Shown here: positions 42,791-56,559 of the stretch, in pieces
Position numbering within the stretch: position 1 is the first letter of the stretch
Layout: each line of letters opens with the position of its first letter
DNA from: Vibrio sp. 10N
GTDB taxonomy: Bacteria; Pseudomonadota; Gammaproteobacteria; Enterobacterales; Vibrionaceae
Assembly: GCF_036245475.1 (NCBI RefSeq)
Contig: NZ_BTPM01000001.1
Location: forward strand, 3,459,453-3,523,452
DNA length: 64,000 nucleotides
Direction of reading: 5' to 3'
Position numbers and translations under genes: made by a program
The notes under the pieces: generated by a model
Databases searched by the model: none
Told to the model about the DNA's origin: nothing
Seen by the model: the letters and a program-made list of their open reading frames with translations, nothing else

Positions 42791-43534
42791 GTGAGCTATC
42801 GATTACTTGCTGTTGTGTTGTGCCTGCCGCTACTAAGTGGTTGTTCTGATTACGAGTGGGGCTGGTATGTTCTTGACCCTTCTACCGAACAAGGGAAAAC
42901 CAACCTCGGCTTCTTGTTAGCAGGTTTTAAGGACACCATCTATGTGTCACTGCTGAGTATGGTGTTTGCCATGCTGTTGGGTCTGCTTGTTGCCTTCCCT
43001 GCGCTTTCTGAAAAACCTTGGCTACGTGCTATCAACCGCGTCTACGTCGAAGTCATACGCTCGATACCGGTTTTGGTATTGCTACTCTGGGTTTACTACG
43101 GTATGCCGACGCTGCTAGACATTTCACTCAACCATTTCTGGGCAGGTGTGATAGCGCTGACTGTCGCGGAGAGCGCTTTTATGGCCGAGGTCTTTCGTGG
43201 TGGTATTCAAGCCGTGACTCGTGGTCAACATGAAGCGGCGGAGTCACTTGGGCTCAACTATTGGCAGAAAATGCGCCTGGTGATTTTACCTCAGGCGTTT
43301 AGGCAGATACTGCCGCCACTGGGGAACCAGTTTGTCTACATCTTAAAGATGTCTTCACTGGTGAGTGTCATTGGCTTGAGCGACTTAACTAGGCGTGCCA
43401 ATGAGCTGGTGGTTAACGAGTACTTACCACTAGAGATCTATACCTTCCTAGTATTGGAGTACTTAGTGCTGATTCTGCTGGTTTCTCAAGCCGTGCGCTG
43501 GCTAGAAAAACGGATTGCGATCCCAAGTCACTAA
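42791..43534 (+). CDS. ABC amino-acid permease with lipoprotein-like N terminus
   Basis: I start at GTG 42791, with AGGGA 5 bases ahead; the ATG at 42761 has no ribosome binding site. 247 residues. Residues 2-18 read like a lipoprotein signal (basic start, LLAVVLCLPLL, then LSGC). After this come about five membrane segments of the HisM/GlnP family, with the EAA loop ESLGLNYWQKMRLVILPQA that contacts the ATPase. Divergent from the binding-protein gene; an ATPase must come from elsewhere. Whether Cys18 is lipidated is unknown: the segment may just be the first membrane helix. Confidence 0.85.
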   Translation: MSYRLLAVVLCLPLLSGCSDYEWGWYVLDPSTEQGKTNLGFLLAGFKDTIYVSLLSMVFAMLLGLLVAFPALSEKPWLRAINRVYVEVIRSIPVLVLLLWVYYGMPTLLDISLNHFWAGVIALTVAESAFMAEVFRGGIQAVTRGQHEAAESLGLNYWQKMRLVILPQAFRQILPPLGNQFVYILKMSSLVSVIGLSDLTRRANELVVNEYLPLEIYTFLVLEYLVLILLVSQAVRWLEKRIAIPSH

Positions 43535-43580
43535 CCACCAGCTGGGTATGTAACAAGCTTTAAGAAAACTTCAGAAACCA

Positions 43581-43605
43581 AAAAGGGTCTCAATGAGACC
43601 CTTTT
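43581..43605. terminator. Two-way terminator between the permease gene and glmU
   Basis: AAAAGGGTCTC/GAGACCCTTTT with a 3-base loop, nearly symmetrical, so it can serve both convergent genes. Confidence 0.9.
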
Positions 43606-43627
43606 CGCTATTAAAGTGTAATCGTGA

Positions 43628-44989
43628 TTACTTTTTCTTGACTGGACGCTGCCAGCCTGTGATTTTGCGCTCTTTAGCGCGAGTGATCACTAACTCACCT
43701 TCCGCTACGTCTTTGGTTAGGGTAGTACCCGCACCAATCGTTGCGCCATCAGCAATTGTCACTGGAGCAACTAGCTGGCTGTCGGAGCCAACAAACACAT
43801 CGTTTCCGATAGTGGTCTTAAACTTGTTCGCGCCATCGTAGTTACAGGTGATCACACCCGCGCCAACGTTGGTACGTTGACCGATCTCAGCATCGCCAAG
43901 ATAAGTAAGGTGGTTCGCTTTCGAGCCTTCACCTAGGCGTGCATTCTTAACCTCAACGAAGTTACCTACGTGAGAGTCATTGCGCATATCCGCACCTGGG
44001 CGCAGGCGAGTGAATGGACCTACGGTACATTGTTCACCCACTGTCGCACCTTCAATCACGCTATATGGGCGCACAATCGTGTTGTCATCGATTTCACAGT
44101 CTTTCAACACACAACCAGCACCAATCACCACGTTATCACCGAGCGTTACGCTACCTTCGATGATGACGTTGGTGTCGATTTCGACATCCATACCGCACTG
44201 CAGTTGACCACGTAGGTCAAAGCGAGCGGGGTCACGCAGCATAACGCCCTGCTCTAGCAGTTTCTGCGCTTGCATCGATTGGAATGCCCGTTCTAGACGC
44301 GCTAGCTGAGCACGGTCGTTAACGCCTTCCACTTCAATTGGATTCGCAGGGTGAACCGCTTCAACTGCACGGCCTTCATCGTGCGCCGCTGCTATCACGT
44401 CTGTTAGGTAGTATTCGCCCTGTGCATTATCGTTGCTAAGACCCGATAACCAACGCTTCAGATCGCCACCAGTTGCGACCATCACACCGGTGTTGATCTC
44501 TTTAATCAGTTTCTGCTCTTCAGTGGCGTCTTTTTGCTCAACGATAGCCACCACAGGACCGTTCTTACGTACGATACGGCCATAACCCATTGGGTTATCC
44601 AGCACGACAGTAAGTAGCGCAATGCCGCCTGTTGGCTGTGCATCTAATAGGTTTTCTATGGTTTGTTCTGAAATCAGTGGCACGTCACCGTAAAGCACCA
44701 GAACTTTCTCGTCATCGGCGAGATGAGGCGACGCTTGATCGACCGCGTGTCCCGTCCCTAGTTGGTCTGCTTGTAGCACCCAATTTACCGTCTCCTGCTC
44801 AAGAGCCGACTTCATAAGGTCGCCACCGTGACCATACACTAGGTGGATATTTTGAGAGCCCAAACCTTCACAAGTATCGATGACGTGTTTCACCATCGGC
44901 TTACCCGCTAGGGTATGCAATACTTTCGGTTTATTGGAATACATGCGGGTTCCCTTTCCCGCGGCGAGTACGACCGTACTAAAGTTCAT
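43628..44989 (-). CDS. glmU: Bifunctional UDP-GlcNAc pyrophosphorylase / GlcN-1-P acetyltransferase
   Basis: Acetylates glucosamine-1-P and then joins it to UTP to form UDP-GlcNAc for peptidoglycan and LPS. 453 residues: the N-terminal uridylyltransferase domain with [19 protein letters not shown] (8-26), a linker helix near 230, and a C-terminal left-handed beta-helix of hexapeptide repeats carrying the acetyltransferase active site ([17 protein letters not shown] region). It lies downstream of the atp operon, as in many gammaproteobacteria, but a terminator separates them. Confidence 0.98.
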   Translation of the reverse strand: MNFSTVVLAAGKGTRMYSNKPKVLHTLAGKPMVKHVIDTCEGLGSQNIHLVYGHGGDLMKSALEQETVNWVLQADQLGTGHAVDQASPHLADDEKVLVLYGDVPLISEQTIENLLDAQPTGGIALLTVVLDNPMGYGRIVRKNGPVVAIVEQKDATEEQKLIKEINTGVMVATGGDLKRWLSGLSNDNAQGEYYLTDVIAAAHDEGRAVEAVHPANPIEVEGVNDRAQLARLERAFQSMQAQKLLEQGVMLRDPARFDLRGQLQCGMDVEIDTNVIIEGSVTLGDNVVIGAGCVLKDCEIDDNTIVRPYSVIEGATVGEQCTVGPFTRLRPGADMRNDSHVGNFVEVKNARLGEGSKANHLTYLGDAEIGQRTNVGAGVITCNYDGANKFKTTIGNDVFVGSDSQLVAPVTIADGATIGAGTTLTKDVAEGELVITRAKERKITGWQRPVKKK

Positions 44990-45087
44990 CTATCTAACCA
45001 TATAGTTGGAAATCTATTCTCGTCATTTTAGCCATGAATACCCTTACTGTTAACGTTATGACGCAAATTCTCTATAAAAAATAAGCA

Positions 45088-45112
45088 AAAAGGCGACCAA
45101 ACGGTCGCCTTT
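45088..45112 (-). terminator. Terminator of the atp operon
   Basis: On the minus strand AAGGCGACC/GGTCGCCTTTTTGC with a GTTT loop, about 30 bases after atpC. Confidence 0.9.
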
Positions 45113-45141
45113 CTCATCGCGGTCAATCTAATCGAGCTAGA

Positions 45142-45564
45142 TTAACGACGTTTTTTTGTCAGTTCGATTACTCGAAGCTGAGCAATGGCTTTAGCCAGTT
45201 CACTGGCCGCTTGCGCGAAGTCCATGTCGCCATGCTGATTAGAAATAGATTCTTCAGCTTTGCGCTTGGCTTCTTCTGCCTTCGCTGCGTCTAGTTCTTC
45301 ACCACGGATAGCCGTATCAGCCAGTACAGTCGCTGTACCAGGCTGAACTTCTACAATACCACCAGAGACATAAATGAACTCTTCATGGCCGTGCTGTTTA
45401 ACGATACGCACCATACCAGGCTGAATAGCGGTCAGCAGCGGTGTGTGACCATGGAAAATACCAAGTTCACCTTCGCTACCGGACACCTGGAACGTTTCTA
45501 CGCGACCAGAGAAAAGCTTTTTCTCAGCGCTTACTACGTCTAGGTGAAAGGTTATTGCTGCCAT
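45142..45564 (-). CDS. atpC: F1Fo ATP synthase epsilon subunit
   Basis: 140 residues: an N-terminal beta-sandwich ([18 protein letters not shown]) and C-terminal helical pair that can insert into F1 and inhibit ATP hydrolysis. Typical length. Last gene of atpIBEFHAGDC, 18 bases after atpD. Confidence 0.97.
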   Translation of the reverse strand: MAAITFHLDVVSAEKKLFSGRVETFQVSGSEGELGIFHGHTPLLTAIQPGMVRIVKQHGHEEFIYVSGGIVEVQPGTATVLADTAIRGEELDAAKAEEAKRKAEESISNQHGDMDFAQAASELAKAIAQLRVIELTKKRR

Positions 45565-45582
45565 ATCGCCTCCTATTTAGCC

Positions 45583-47001
<1,419 letters not shown>

Positions 47002-47021
47002 CTATTTCGTTTTACCTAAGC

Positions 47022-47888
47022 TTAAACCGCAGCTGCGCCGCCAACGATTTCTGATAGTTCTTGTGTGATAGCCGCTTGACGCGCCTTGTTGTACACAAGC
47101 TCTAGATCATCAATCAAGTTGGTCGCATTGTCCGTTGCAGCTTTCATTGCAATCATTCGAGCCGCTTGCTCACAAGCAAGGTTCTCTACCACACCTTGAT
47201 ACACTTGAGATTCGATATAACGAAGCAATAGTGCGTCTAGTAGTGGCTTAGGCTCAGGCTCATAAATGTAGCCCCATGAATGTTCGCGCTGCATCTCGTC
47301 ACTGTCAGATTTAGGCAGAGGTAGCAATTGATCGATCGTTGGTTCCTGAATCATAGTGTTCACAAAGTGGTTATACACTACGTACAGGCGATCCAATTCG
47401 CCTTCGTCATATTTCTTCAGCATCACGCCTACAGTACCGATTAGGTCTTCAAGACTAGGCTCATCACCCAGACCAGATACCTGTGCCGCTACTTTCGCAC
47501 CGCTGTTGTTAAAGAATGCCGTTGCTTTTGAGCCAATCACAGCCAGCTCAACTTCAGCACCTTTTTGTTTCCAATCCTGCATCTCTAGGACAGCTTTTTT
47601 GAACAAGTTAATGTTCAAGCCGCCACAGAGACCACGGTCGGTAGAAATAATGACATAACCAACACGCTTGGCTTCACGCTCTTCTAGGTACGGATGTTGG
47701 TACTCTAGGTTTGCGTTAGCCAAATGACCGATCACTTTACGCATAGTTTCAGCGTATGGACGAGAAGCTTCACGCGCGTCTTGCGAACGACGCATTTTTG
47801 AAGCTGCTACCATTTCCATCGCTTTCGTAATTTTCTGAGTGCTTTTCACACTACCGATTTTATTACGTATCTCTTTTGCGCCGGCCAT
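47022..47888 (-). CDS. atpG: F1Fo ATP synthase gamma subunit
   Basis: Central rotor shaft of F1. 288 residues: the N-terminal ([20 protein letters not shown]) and C-terminal ([21 protein letters not shown]) helices form the coiled-coil that turns inside alpha3beta3, with a Rossmann-like domain between them. Usual length. Confidence 0.98.
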   Translation of the reverse strand: MAGAKEIRNKIGSVKSTQKITKAMEMVAASKMRRSQDAREASRPYAETMRKVIGHLANANLEYQHPYLEEREAKRVGYVIISTDRGLCGGLNINLFKKAVLEMQDWKQKGAEVELAVIGSKATAFFNNSGAKVAAQVSGLGDEPSLEDLIGTVGVMLKKYDEGELDRLYVVYNHFVNTMIQEPTIDQLLPLPKSDSDEMQREHSWGYIYEPEPKPLLDALLLRYIESQVYQGVVENLACEQAARMIAMKAATDNATNLIDDLELVYNKARQAAITQELSEIVGGAAAV

Positions 47889-47929
47889 CGTTACTCTCCA
47901 TAAGTGGTGACCAAAAGGTCACCCACCAA

Positions 47930-49471
47930 TTACCAAGTCTGAGTTGCTTTGAAATCGTCAGTCAGTTTCTTAAGCTGAGCTTCGATATCGTCGTTGTAAG
48001 CACCCGTTGTGTTGATCTCTTTAGCAAGATCAGCATATTGACTGTGAGCATACGATAGAAGCGCTGCTTCGAAGTCTAGAATCTTGTTGATTTCAACATC
48101 ATCTAGGTAGCCGCGCTCAACAGCAAAGATAACTAGCGCTTGGTCAAATACAGACATTGGAGCGTATTGCTTCTGCTTCATTAGCTCTGTAACTTTTTGA
48201 CCGTGGCTTAGCTGACGCTTAGTTGCTTCATCTAGGTCAGATGAGAACTGTGCGAATGCCGCTAGTTCACGATAAGCCGCTAGTGCAGTACGGATACCGC
48301 CTGATAGCTTCTTAATGATCTTAGTCTGCGCTGAACCACCTACACGAGATACTGAGATACCTGGGTCAACCGCTGGGCGAACACCCGCGTTGAAGGCTTC
48401 AGTTTGTAGGAAGATCTGACCATCGGTAATCGAGATTACGTTCGTCGGTACGAATGCAGATACGTCACCCGCTTGAGTTTCGATGATAGGAAGAGCAGTC
48501 AAAGAACCAGTCTTACCTTTCACTTCACCATTAGTGAAACGCTCTACGTACTCTTCGTTTACACGAGCTGCACGCTCTAGTAGACGTGAGTGAAGGTAGA
48601 ATACGTCACCTGGGAATGCCTCACGGCCTGGTGGACGTTTAAGTAGTAGAGAGATCTGACGGTAAGCTACCGCTTGCTTAGATAGATCATCATAAACAAT
48701 CAGAGCGTCTTCACCGCGGTCACGGAAGTACTCACCCATTGCACAACCAGAGTATGGCGCAAGATATTGCAGTGCAGCAGATTCAGATGCAGATGCGACA
48801 ACAACGATAGTGTTTTGTAGTGCACCGTGCTCTTCCAGTTTACGCACAACGTTTGCAATTGTAGATGCCTTCTGGCCAATCGCTACGTAGATAGAGAAGA
48901 TACCAGAGTCTTTCTGGTTGATGATTGCATCGATCGCCATCGCGGTTTTACCGATCTGACGGTCACCGATGATAAGCTCACGCTGACCACGACCGATTGG
49001 GATCATTGAGTCAACTGACTTATAACCAGTTTGTACTGGCTGATCAACCGATTTACGGTCGATTACACCAGGTGCAATCACTTCTACTGGTGACGTAAGC
49101 TTAGCTTCAATTGGACCTTTGCCATCAATTGGCTCACCTAGTGTGTTTACAACACGACCAAGCAGTTCAGGACCAACTGGTACTTCAAGAATACGACCAG
49201 TACCTGTTACTTTCATGCCTTCCTTAAGGTCAGCATATGGGCCCATTACTACCGCACCAACCGAGTCACGCTCAAGGTTAAGTGCTAGTGCATAACGGCC
49301 ACCCGGTAATTCAATCATTTCACCTTGCATCACGTCCGCTAGGCCGTGAATGCGAATGATACCATCGCTTACCGATACGATAGTACCTTCATTACGAGCT
49401 TCACTCACAACATCGAAAGATTCGATACGCTGCTTGATTAGGTCGCTAATTTCTGTGGAATTAAGTTGCAT
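47930..49471 (-). CDS. atpA: F1Fo ATP synthase alpha subunit
   Basis: Non-catalytic nucleotide-binding subunit of F1. I start at ATG 49471 ([12 protein letters not shown]), giving the standard 513 residues; the frame extends upstream into atpH without support. Walker A GDRQIGKT is at 169-176, and the alpha/beta signature [13 protein letters not shown] is near residue 365. 13 bases after atpH. Confidence 0.97.
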   Translation of the reverse strand: MQLNSTEISDLIKQRIESFDVVSEARNEGTIVSVSDGIIRIHGLADVMQGEMIELPGGRYALALNLERDSVGAVVMGPYADLKEGMKVTGTGRILEVPVGPELLGRVVNTLGEPIDGKGPIEAKLTSPVEVIAPGVIDRKSVDQPVQTGYKSVDSMIPIGRGQRELIIGDRQIGKTAMAIDAIINQKDSGIFSIYVAIGQKASTIANVVRKLEEHGALQNTIVVVASASESAALQYLAPYSGCAMGEYFRDRGEDALIVYDDLSKQAVAYRQISLLLKRPPGREAFPGDVFYLHSRLLERAARVNEEYVERFTNGEVKGKTGSLTALPIIETQAGDVSAFVPTNVISITDGQIFLQTEAFNAGVRPAVDPGISVSRVGGSAQTKIIKKLSGGIRTALAAYRELAAFAQFSSDLDEATKRQLSHGQKVTELMKQKQYAPMSVFDQALVIFAVERGYLDDVEINKILDFEAALLSYAHSQYADLAKEINTTGAYNDDIEAQLKKLTDDFKATQTW

Positions 49472-49484
49472 GCTCCAATCCCCA

Positions 49485-50018
49485 TCAAGACTGCATTGCT
49501 TCACTCAGGCGGTTCAAACGACCACGTGCTGAGTTATCAATTACAAGATCTCCGGCTCGAATAATAACCCCACCAAGTAGGGTCTCATCTATACTGCAAT
49601 TCAGCTTAACTTTGCGTTCAAGACGCTTCTCAAGTTTGTTGCTGATCTCAGTGCATTGCTCTTCTGTTAGCTCAGATGCAGAAATCACGTCTACATCAAT
49701 TTGCTTTTCTAGCTCTTTTTTCAGCTCTAGAAACTCAACTAACACATCAGGCAACGCCACTAGTCGACCATTTTCAGCCATCACCTTAATCAGGTTCTGA
49801 CCGAATTCATCAAACTGTTCACCACCAATTGCGTTGAAAATTTCAGCCACTCGCGTCGCTGTTACAGAGCCTGAGATCAGGTCTGCAATTTCATCGTTCT
49901 TAGCGATTGCAGCGGCAAACGTTAGCATTTCGACCCACTGGTCTAGCGCTTGTTTTTCCACCGCAAAGTCAAATGCTGCTTTAGCATAGGGGCGTGCGAT
50001 TGTAGTCAATTCAGACAT
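49485..50018 (-). CDS. atpH: F1Fo ATP synthase delta subunit
   Basis: Joins F1 to the peripheral stalk (b2). 177 residues: an N-terminal six-helix domain ([22 protein letters not shown]) and the C-terminal signature [22 protein letters not shown]. 14 bases after atpF. Confidence 0.97.
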   Translation of the reverse strand: MSELTTIARPYAKAAFDFAVEKQALDQWVEMLTFAAAIAKNDEIADLISGSVTATRVAEIFNAIGGEQFDEFGQNLIKVMAENGRLVALPDVLVEFLELKKELEKQIDVDVISASELTEEQCTEISNKLEKRLERKVKLNCSIDETLLGGVIIRAGDLVIDNSARGRLNRLSEAMQS

Positions 50019-50032
50019 ATGCGCCCCTCGCT

Positions 50033-50503
50033 TTAAAGTTTCGCAGTAATATTGTCGAGAATATCTTTTTGCGCATCTTTATCGATACTACGCTCAAGAA
50101 TCTTCTCAGCACCAGCTACAGCCAGAGTTGCAACCTGTTTGCGCAGGTCATCACGAGCACGGTTACGTTCCGCTTCGATTTCCGCTTCCGCTTGCGCTAG
50201 GATTTTTTGACGTTCTGTCAAAGCTTCCTCACGAGCTTCATCGATAATCTGAGCTTTACGCTTGTTCGCTTGCTCAATAACCTCAGTTGCAGTGCGCTTC
50301 GCTTCTTTCAATTGATCAGAAGCGTTGGCTTGTGCTAGATCCAAGTCTTTTGCAGCGCGTTCAGCCGCTGACAGACCGTCAGCAATTTTTTTCTGACGCT
50401 CTTCAATCGCATTCATGATTGGCGGCCATACATATTTCATGCAGAACCACACAAACATTGCGAATGAGATTGCTTGACCTAGCAGAGTTGCGTTCATATT
50501 CAC
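50033..50503 (-). CDS. atpF: F1Fo ATP synthase b subunit
   Basis: Peripheral stalk. 156 residues: one N-terminal membrane helix ([25 protein letters not shown]) followed by a long charged coiled-coil and the delta-binding C terminus. Very close to E. coli AtpF in length and pattern; [10 protein letters not shown] matches its start. Confidence 0.97.
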   Translation of the reverse strand: MNMNATLLGQAISFAMFVWFCMKYVWPPIMNAIEERQKKIADGLSAAERAAKDLDLAQANASDQLKEAKRTATEVIEQANKRKAQIIDEAREEALTERQKILAQAEAEIEAERNRARDDLRKQVATLAVAGAEKILERSIDKDAQKDILDNITAKL

Positions 50504-50585
50504 AACAGCTACCCCTCTAAAGATTCATTGACGAGCTAAAGTGTAATCAGGTGACAAGTCCGAAACTTGCCAAGACAAAAACTGA

Positions 50586-50891
<306 letters not shown>

Positions 50892-50897
50892 TTAATA

Positions 50898-51704
<807 letters not shown>

Positions 51705-51709
51705 TCATC

Positions 51710-52099
51710 CTATTTTTTGTTGTTAACGAAAATTACTGGAGCCATAAGGTTAATTAAGACGACCAGTAAAAATGTGAGATTCAAGGGAATCACTTCCACC
51801 TGAATATACATGTAAGCTATTGAAAATAGAGAGGCTATAATAAGGATTTTCAAAGCGACGCCCGCATAGAAAGACGCGGCAACTTGTTTTGCTGCTCGAG
51901 CCCCACTAAAAAGAAATGCGCACAACGCGAAAACAGCATTCGCGATAACAAAACTGCCACCACCAATGAGCGCTGAAATTCCCCACTCAGCATTTACAGC
52001 CACTGCCATCCCAACAGCTACTAACGCAACCGCACTGGCTTGTATCAGTAACAAACGCTTTGCAAGCGCTCGCCCTGGTTTAGCTAATGCCGCTACCAT
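51710..52099 (-). CDS. atpI: ATP synthase accessory protein I
   Basis: 129 residues with four predicted membrane helices. AtpI proteins assist assembly of the c ring in some bacteria, and are dispensable in E. coli. It is the first gene of the atp operon, 8 bases ahead of atpB. Confidence 0.92.
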   Translation of the reverse strand: MVAALAKPGRALAKRLLLIQASAVALVAVGMAVAVNAEWGISALIGGGSFVIANAVFALCAFLFSGARAAKQVAASFYAGVALKILIIASLFSIAYMYIQVEVIPLNLTFLLVVLINLMAPVIFVNNKK

Positions 52100-52164
52100 G
52101 TATTCTTACCTTTAGTTCTATCCACACTGCACCTAATAACTACTGTGCTGGGAGATTGGCGAAA

Positions 52165-52192
52165 ATTATACTTTCTACCAAAGTTATTGCAA
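52165..52192 (-). promoter_or_regulatory. atp operon promoter
   Basis: On the minus strand TTGCAA and a perfect TATAAT are separated by 16 bases, about 65 bases before the atpI start codon. Confidence 0.7.
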
Positions 52193-52289
52193 TCAAAGTG
52201 CATCAAAAAGACACACTTTCATTCACAAAACCATAACTTTCGCACATAATTTGGATTTACGAATAATTGACCTACATCAATTATCTCAT

Positions 52290-53171
52290 TTAGCTCTCAA
52301 GCTTGGCAATAAGTTGCTCCAATTTGTGAGGTTCATCAAGACTTATTGTGACTTTGGCTTTTCCGCTCGCGTTTCGTACAAGAGAAACTTTCGCACCGAG
52401 TTTTTCACTTAAACGTACAGAAATTTCTTGTGCATCACGGTCTTCTGACTGTTTTTTCTCAGAAGAGTTCGGTTTTAAGCACTTTTTAACTAAATCTTCA
52501 GTTTGTCGTACTGTGAGTTGCTTTTTCGCGACAGTTTGTGCGATTTCACTCTGTACGTCACCGTCAAGCGCCAGTAGTGCACGAGCATGCCCCATATCAA
52601 GCTGTTTGCTCTCCACCAGTTTCTTCACTGGTGTTTCGAGCTGATTCAGTCTTAATAGGTTGCTCACTGCTGTACGTGATTTACCAATCACATCGGCGAC
52701 CTGCTGATGAGTTAATTCAAACTCGTCTTGTAAACGCTCAAGCGCTTGAGCTTCCTCGATCGCATTGAGATCCTCACGCTGAATATTCTCGATCAATGCC
52801 ATCGCTACCGCAGCACGATCTTGAACATTTTTTACCAAGCAAGGGACCATTTTTAATCCCGCTTGTCTCGCTGCGCGCCAACGGCGTTCACCAGCGATGA
52901 TCTCAAATTGATCGTGTCCGACATTTCGTACAACAATCGGTTGGATAATACCTTGAGATTGGATGGATGCAGCCAGTTCTTCCAGAGCTTCAGGCGCCAT
53001 ATCTTTTCTTGGCTGATAGATCCCTGGGCGGAGGCTGTTAATGGACAGTTCAGTAAGCTTTCCATCTGAGGATAGCGTCTGACTTTGAGTTGCCACCTGC
53101 TGTTTTTCTCGTGCAAGTGAACTAGTCGACAGCAGAGCGTCTAGTCCTTTCCCTAAACCACGTTTAGACAT
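52290..53171 (-). CDS. parB: Chromosome partition protein ParB
   Basis: CTP-dependent clamp that loads at parS and helps segregate the origin region. 293 residues: KRGLGKGLDALL at the start, the ParB/Srx CTP-binding fold with GERRWRAAR (near 93-101), a helix-turn-helix (LTHQQVADVIGKSRTAVSNLLRL) and a C-terminal dimer domain. Chromosome I type. 22 bases after parA. I see no parS site in this window. Confidence 0.96.
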   Translation of the reverse strand: MSKRGLGKGLDALLSTSSLAREKQQVATQSQTLSSDGKLTELSINSLRPGIYQPRKDMAPEALEELAASIQSQGIIQPIVVRNVGHDQFEIIAGERRWRAARQAGLKMVPCLVKNVQDRAAVAMALIENIQREDLNAIEEAQALERLQDEFELTHQQVADVIGKSRTAVSNLLRLNQLETPVKKLVESKQLDMGHARALLALDGDVQSEIAQTVAKKQLTVRQTEDLVKKCLKPNSSEKKQSEDRDAQEISVRLSEKLGAKVSLVRNASGKAKVTISLDEPHKLEQLIAKLES

Positions 53172-53193
53172 GACATCTTTTTCCTTAAGAGCG

Positions 53194-53967
53194 TTAAGCC
53201 GTTACTTCTTCTCGTCGTAGCATCTCACCAGCCAACGCTAAATACGCTTTAGCCCCAGCGGAATACTTATCGTAATACATTGCTGGTTTGCCATGGCTCG
53301 GTGCCTCTGCGAGGCGTACGTTCCTAGGGATAACGGTTCGGTAGACTTTGTCGCCGAAGTGTTTTTTCAATTGCTCAGAAACTTCGTTCGCAAGACGGTT
53401 TCTTGGGTCATACATGGTTCGCAGCAAACCTTCAATTTTAAGGTTTTCGTTCACCACTGCCGCCAACTTACTAATGGTGTCCATCAGAGCGGTCAGACCT
53501 TCCAGAGCAAAATACTCACATTGCATCGGCACAAGCACAGAGTCTGCTGCAGCCATCGCGTTAATTGTAAGTAGGTTCAAAGAGGGAGGACAATCGATAA
53601 AGATGAAATCATAGTTATCACGGATTGGCGTTAGCGCATGTTTCAGTCTCACTTCACGCGCAAACACTTCCATTAGCTTGATTTCTGCAGCAGTTACGTC
53701 CCCGTTCGCTGCAATTAGGTCAAATTGGCCAGAGGTATCGGTACAAACTACCTGGTCAAAAGGCAGCTCATCGACCAGTAAATCGTAAGCAGTTGTTTCA
53801 ACCTGATACTTATCGACCCCACTGGCCATTGTCGCATTGCCTTGTGGATCAAGGTCAATCACCAACACTTTACGCTTCGTCGCCGCCATTGAGGCAGCTA
53901 AGTTAATACAAGTGGTTGTCTTTCCAACTCCACCCTTTTGGTTCGCGATAGCGACAATTTTTCCCAC
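53194..53967 (-). CDS. parA: Chromosome partition ATPase ParA
   Basis: Walker-type ATPase that moves ParB-parS complexes. 257 residues with the deviant Walker A KGGVGKTT (11-18), switch region DLDPQGNAT and Walker B FIFIDCPPSL. No N-terminal DNA-binding extension, so this is the small chromosomal (Soj) type. Lies between rsmG and parB. Confidence 0.97.
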   Translation of the reverse strand: MGKIVAIANQKGGVGKTTTCINLAASMAATKRKVLVIDLDPQGNATMASGVDKYQVETTAYDLLVDELPFDQVVCTDTSGQFDLIAANGDVTAAEIKLMEVFAREVRLKHALTPIRDNYDFIFIDCPPSLNLLTINAMAAADSVLVPMQCEYFALEGLTALMDTISKLAAVVNENLKIEGLLRTMYDPRNRLANEVSEQLKKHFGDKVYRTVIPRNVRLAEAPSHGKPAMYYDKYSAGAKAYLALAGEMLRREEVTA

Positions 53968-53980
53968 AACAAGCTCTCCG

Positions 53981-54613
53981 TTATCCCTTCTTGGATAAGA
54001 TTACAAGATGACGGTCACCTTCCAACTCAGGAACTTGCAAAGGTTTGATTTCGATCACAGAACACCATGGTGGTAGCTCAGAGACCTCCTGATCATGAAG
54101 TTGACCCTTTAAAGCATAAAAGCGACCAGACTCTGGTTTTGGTAAATGTTCACACCAATTCACCATGTCTGTCATCGACGCGAATGCACGGCTCAATACT
54201 CCATCAAACCCTTCTCCTGCGTCAAATTCTTCCACTCGAGATTGGACTGGACTGACATTTTTAATCTTCAGTTCGTGCGCAACCTGCTTAATGAAGCGAA
54301 TTCGCTTGCCAAGGCTATCGAGTAGAGTGAATGACTTAGTTGGATGCATGATCGCCAGCGGTACGCCTGGTAATCCCGGTCCAGTACCGACATCGATGAA
54401 ACGCTCCCCTTCAAGGTGCGCCCCAACAATGATGCTATCAAGGATATGTTTCACTAACATCTCTTCCGGACGACGGACAGAGGTTAAGTTGTAGGCTTTG
54501 TTCCACTTATCAAGTAGCTGAACATAGCCAACAAGCTGCTCTCGTTGCAGTTCAGAGACCTCAAGTGAGGTCTCCGCAATAAGTTGATCCAGTTTGACTC
54601 TTAAGTTGCTCAC
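53981..54613 (-). CDS. rsmG: 16S rRNA (guanine527-N7)-methyltransferase
   Basis: Methylates G527 of 16S rRNA; loss gives low-level streptomycin resistance in other bacteria. 210 residues. The SAM-binding motif [10 protein letters not shown] is at 74-83, preceded by the [11 protein letters not shown] signature. Its start overlaps the end of mnmG by 4 bases, so translation is coupled. Confidence 0.97.
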   Translation of the reverse strand: MSNLRVKLDQLIAETSLEVSELQREQLVGYVQLLDKWNKAYNLTSVRRPEEMLVKHILDSIIVGAHLEGERFIDVGTGPGLPGVPLAIMHPTKSFTLLDSLGKRIRFIKQVAHELKIKNVSPVQSRVEEFDAGEGFDGVLSRAFASMTDMVNWCEHLPKPESGRFYALKGQLHDQEVSELPPWCSVIEIKPLQVPELEGDRHLVILSKKG

Positions 54614-56505
54614 GCCGCTTCACCTTTCTTAAGCATGCCTTGTTTTTTCAAATAAACTAACAAGATAGAGATCGCTGCAGGAGTAATACCCGAAATACGC
54701 GATGCAATGCCAATGGTTTCTGGTTTTGCTTCGCTGAGTTTAGCGATCACTTCATTCGACAAACCTTTGACGTCACTGTAATCGAGATCCGCAGGGATCT
54801 TGGTGTTTTCATGACGCATCGATTTCTCGATCTCATCTTGCTGTCTCTGGATATAACCTTCGTATTTCACTTGGATCTCAACCTGCTCACTTGCTTGGCT
54901 GTCTTCAAGAGCAGGGCCAAACGCATCCAAATCCGTCAACTGTGAGTAATTCAATTCAGGACGACGTAAGAGATCTTCACCGCTCGCTTCACGCGAAATT
55001 GGCGTTTTCAATAAGGCATTCAGGGCATCGACACCTTCAGACTTAGGGTTGATCCAAGTCTCTTTCAAGCGCTGGCGCTCTTTCGCCATGTTGTCCATTT
55101 TCTCGTTGAAACGGCTCCAACGTTGCTCGTTGATTAGACCAAGCTCATGCGCTTTTTCGGTCAGACGAATATCGGCATTGTCTTCACGCAATAGCAAACG
55201 GTATTCAGCACGTGAGGTAAACATACGGTACGGCTCTTTGGTGCCCATCGTTGACAAGTCATCGATCAGAACGCCCATATACGCTTGGTCGCGGCGTGGG
55301 CTCCAGCCCTCTTTGCCTTGTGAGTACAAGCTTGCATTCAAACCCGCCATCAGGCCTTGCGCTGCTGCTTCTTCATAACCCGTTGTGCCATTGATTTGTC
55401 CTGCAAAGAACAAACCAGAGATAAACTTGGTTTCGTAGGTTTGTTTTAGATCGCGCGGGTCAAAGAAATCATACTCAATCGCGTAACCAGGACGTACGAT
55501 ATGTGCATTTTCAAAGCCTTTCATCGAGCGAACGATCTGAACTTGGACATCGAACGGTAAACTCGTGGAGATACCATTTGGGTACAACTCATGAGTGGTC
55601 AAACCTTCAGGTTCGATAAAGATCTGATGACTGTTCTTATCCGCAAAGCGCATGACTTTGTCTTCAATCGAAGGACAGTAACGCGGACCAATACCTTCAA
55701 TCACACCAGCATACATTGGGCTGCGATCTAGGTTATTACGGATCACTTCATGTGTGCTTTCATTGGTATGAGTAATGAAACACGGGATCTGCGTAGGATG
55801 CTGGGTACGTTGACCCATGAATGAGAACACCGGAGTTGGGTTATCACCATGCTGTACTTCTAGTTCAGAGAAGTTGACGCTGCGAGCATCAATACGTGGT
55901 GGTGTACCGGTTTTAAGGCGATCCACTCGAAACGGCAGTTCACGAAGGCGACGAGCAAGCGCTATGGAGGGTTGATCACCCATGCGACCACCTGATGAGC
56001 TTTCCATACCAATGTGGATCTTACCGCCTAAGAATGTACCAACGGTTAGCACAACTGACTGTGAGTGGAACTTAAGTCCCATTTCAGTCACCACACCACG
56101 AACTTGATCTTGTTCAACGATCAAATCATCCACGGATTGTTGGAATAACGTTAGGTTAGGTGTGTTCTCAAGCGCGTGACGGACATACGCTTTGTAAAGC
56201 GCACGATCTGCTTGGGCGCGAGTCGCACGAACCGCTGGACCTTTAGATGCATTCAGAGTGCGGAATTGAATACCAGCATGGTCGATGGCTTCTGCCATTA
56301 GACCACCCATAGCATCGACTTCCTTAACCAAGTGACCTTTGCCAATGCCACCAATTGCTGGGTTGCATGACATTTGGCCCAACGTATCAATGTTGTGTGT
56401 TAGCAGAAGTGTTTTTTGCCCAGTACGAGCAGATGCGAGTGCGGCTTCCGTTCCTGCATGTCCGCCACCTACAACGATGACGTCAAATGTTTCGTGATAA
56501 AGCAT
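54610..56505 (-). CDS. mnmG: tRNA uridine-5-carboxymethylaminomethyl modification enzyme MnmG
   Basis: With MnmE, adds the carboxymethylaminomethyl group to U34 of certain tRNAs. 631 residues: FAD-binding [10 protein letters not shown] (13-22), the second family signature [14 protein letters not shown], two conserved Cys regions and a C-terminal helical domain that binds MnmE. It flanks oriC on the left, and its promoter must lie inside the origin region, as for gidA in E. coli. Confidence 0.98.
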   Translation of the reverse strand: MLYHETFDVIVVGGGHAGTEAALASARTGQKTLLLTHNIDTLGQMSCNPAIGGIGKGHLVKEVDAMGGLMAEAIDHAGIQFRTLNASKGPAVRATRAQADRALYKAYVRHALENTPNLTLFQQSVDDLIVEQDQVRGVVTEMGLKFHSQSVVLTVGTFLGGKIHIGMESSSGGRMGDQPSIALARRLRELPFRVDRLKTGTPPRIDARSVNFSELEVQHGDNPTPVFSFMGQRTQHPTQIPCFITHTNESTHEVIRNNLDRSPMYAGVIEGIGPRYCPSIEDKVMRFADKNSHQIFIEPEGLTTHELYPNGISTSLPFDVQVQIVRSMKGFENAHIVRPGYAIEYDFFDPRDLKQTYETKFISGLFFAGQINGTTGYEEAAAQGLMAGLNASLYSQGKEGWSPRRDQAYMGVLIDDLSTMGTKEPYRMFTSRAEYRLLLREDNADIRLTEKAHELGLINEQRWSRFNEKMDNMAKERQRLKETWINPKSEGVDALNALLKTPISREASGEDLLRRPELNYSQLTDLDAFGPALEDSQASEQVEIQVKYEGYIQRQQDEIEKSMRHENTKIPADLDYSDVKGLSNEVIAKLSEAKPETIGIASRISGITPAAISILLVYLKKQGMLKKGEAA

Positions 56506-56559
56506 GAACCGACCTCAGTATTCAATCGATAAAAATAGACAAACCAAAAGGAGCGGTAT

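Noticed and set aside
52290..53967. A parS site near parAB
   Set aside because: I looked for TGTTTCACGTGAAACA-like sequences through the window and found only unrelated CACGTG or GTTTCAC fragments. None fits well enough.
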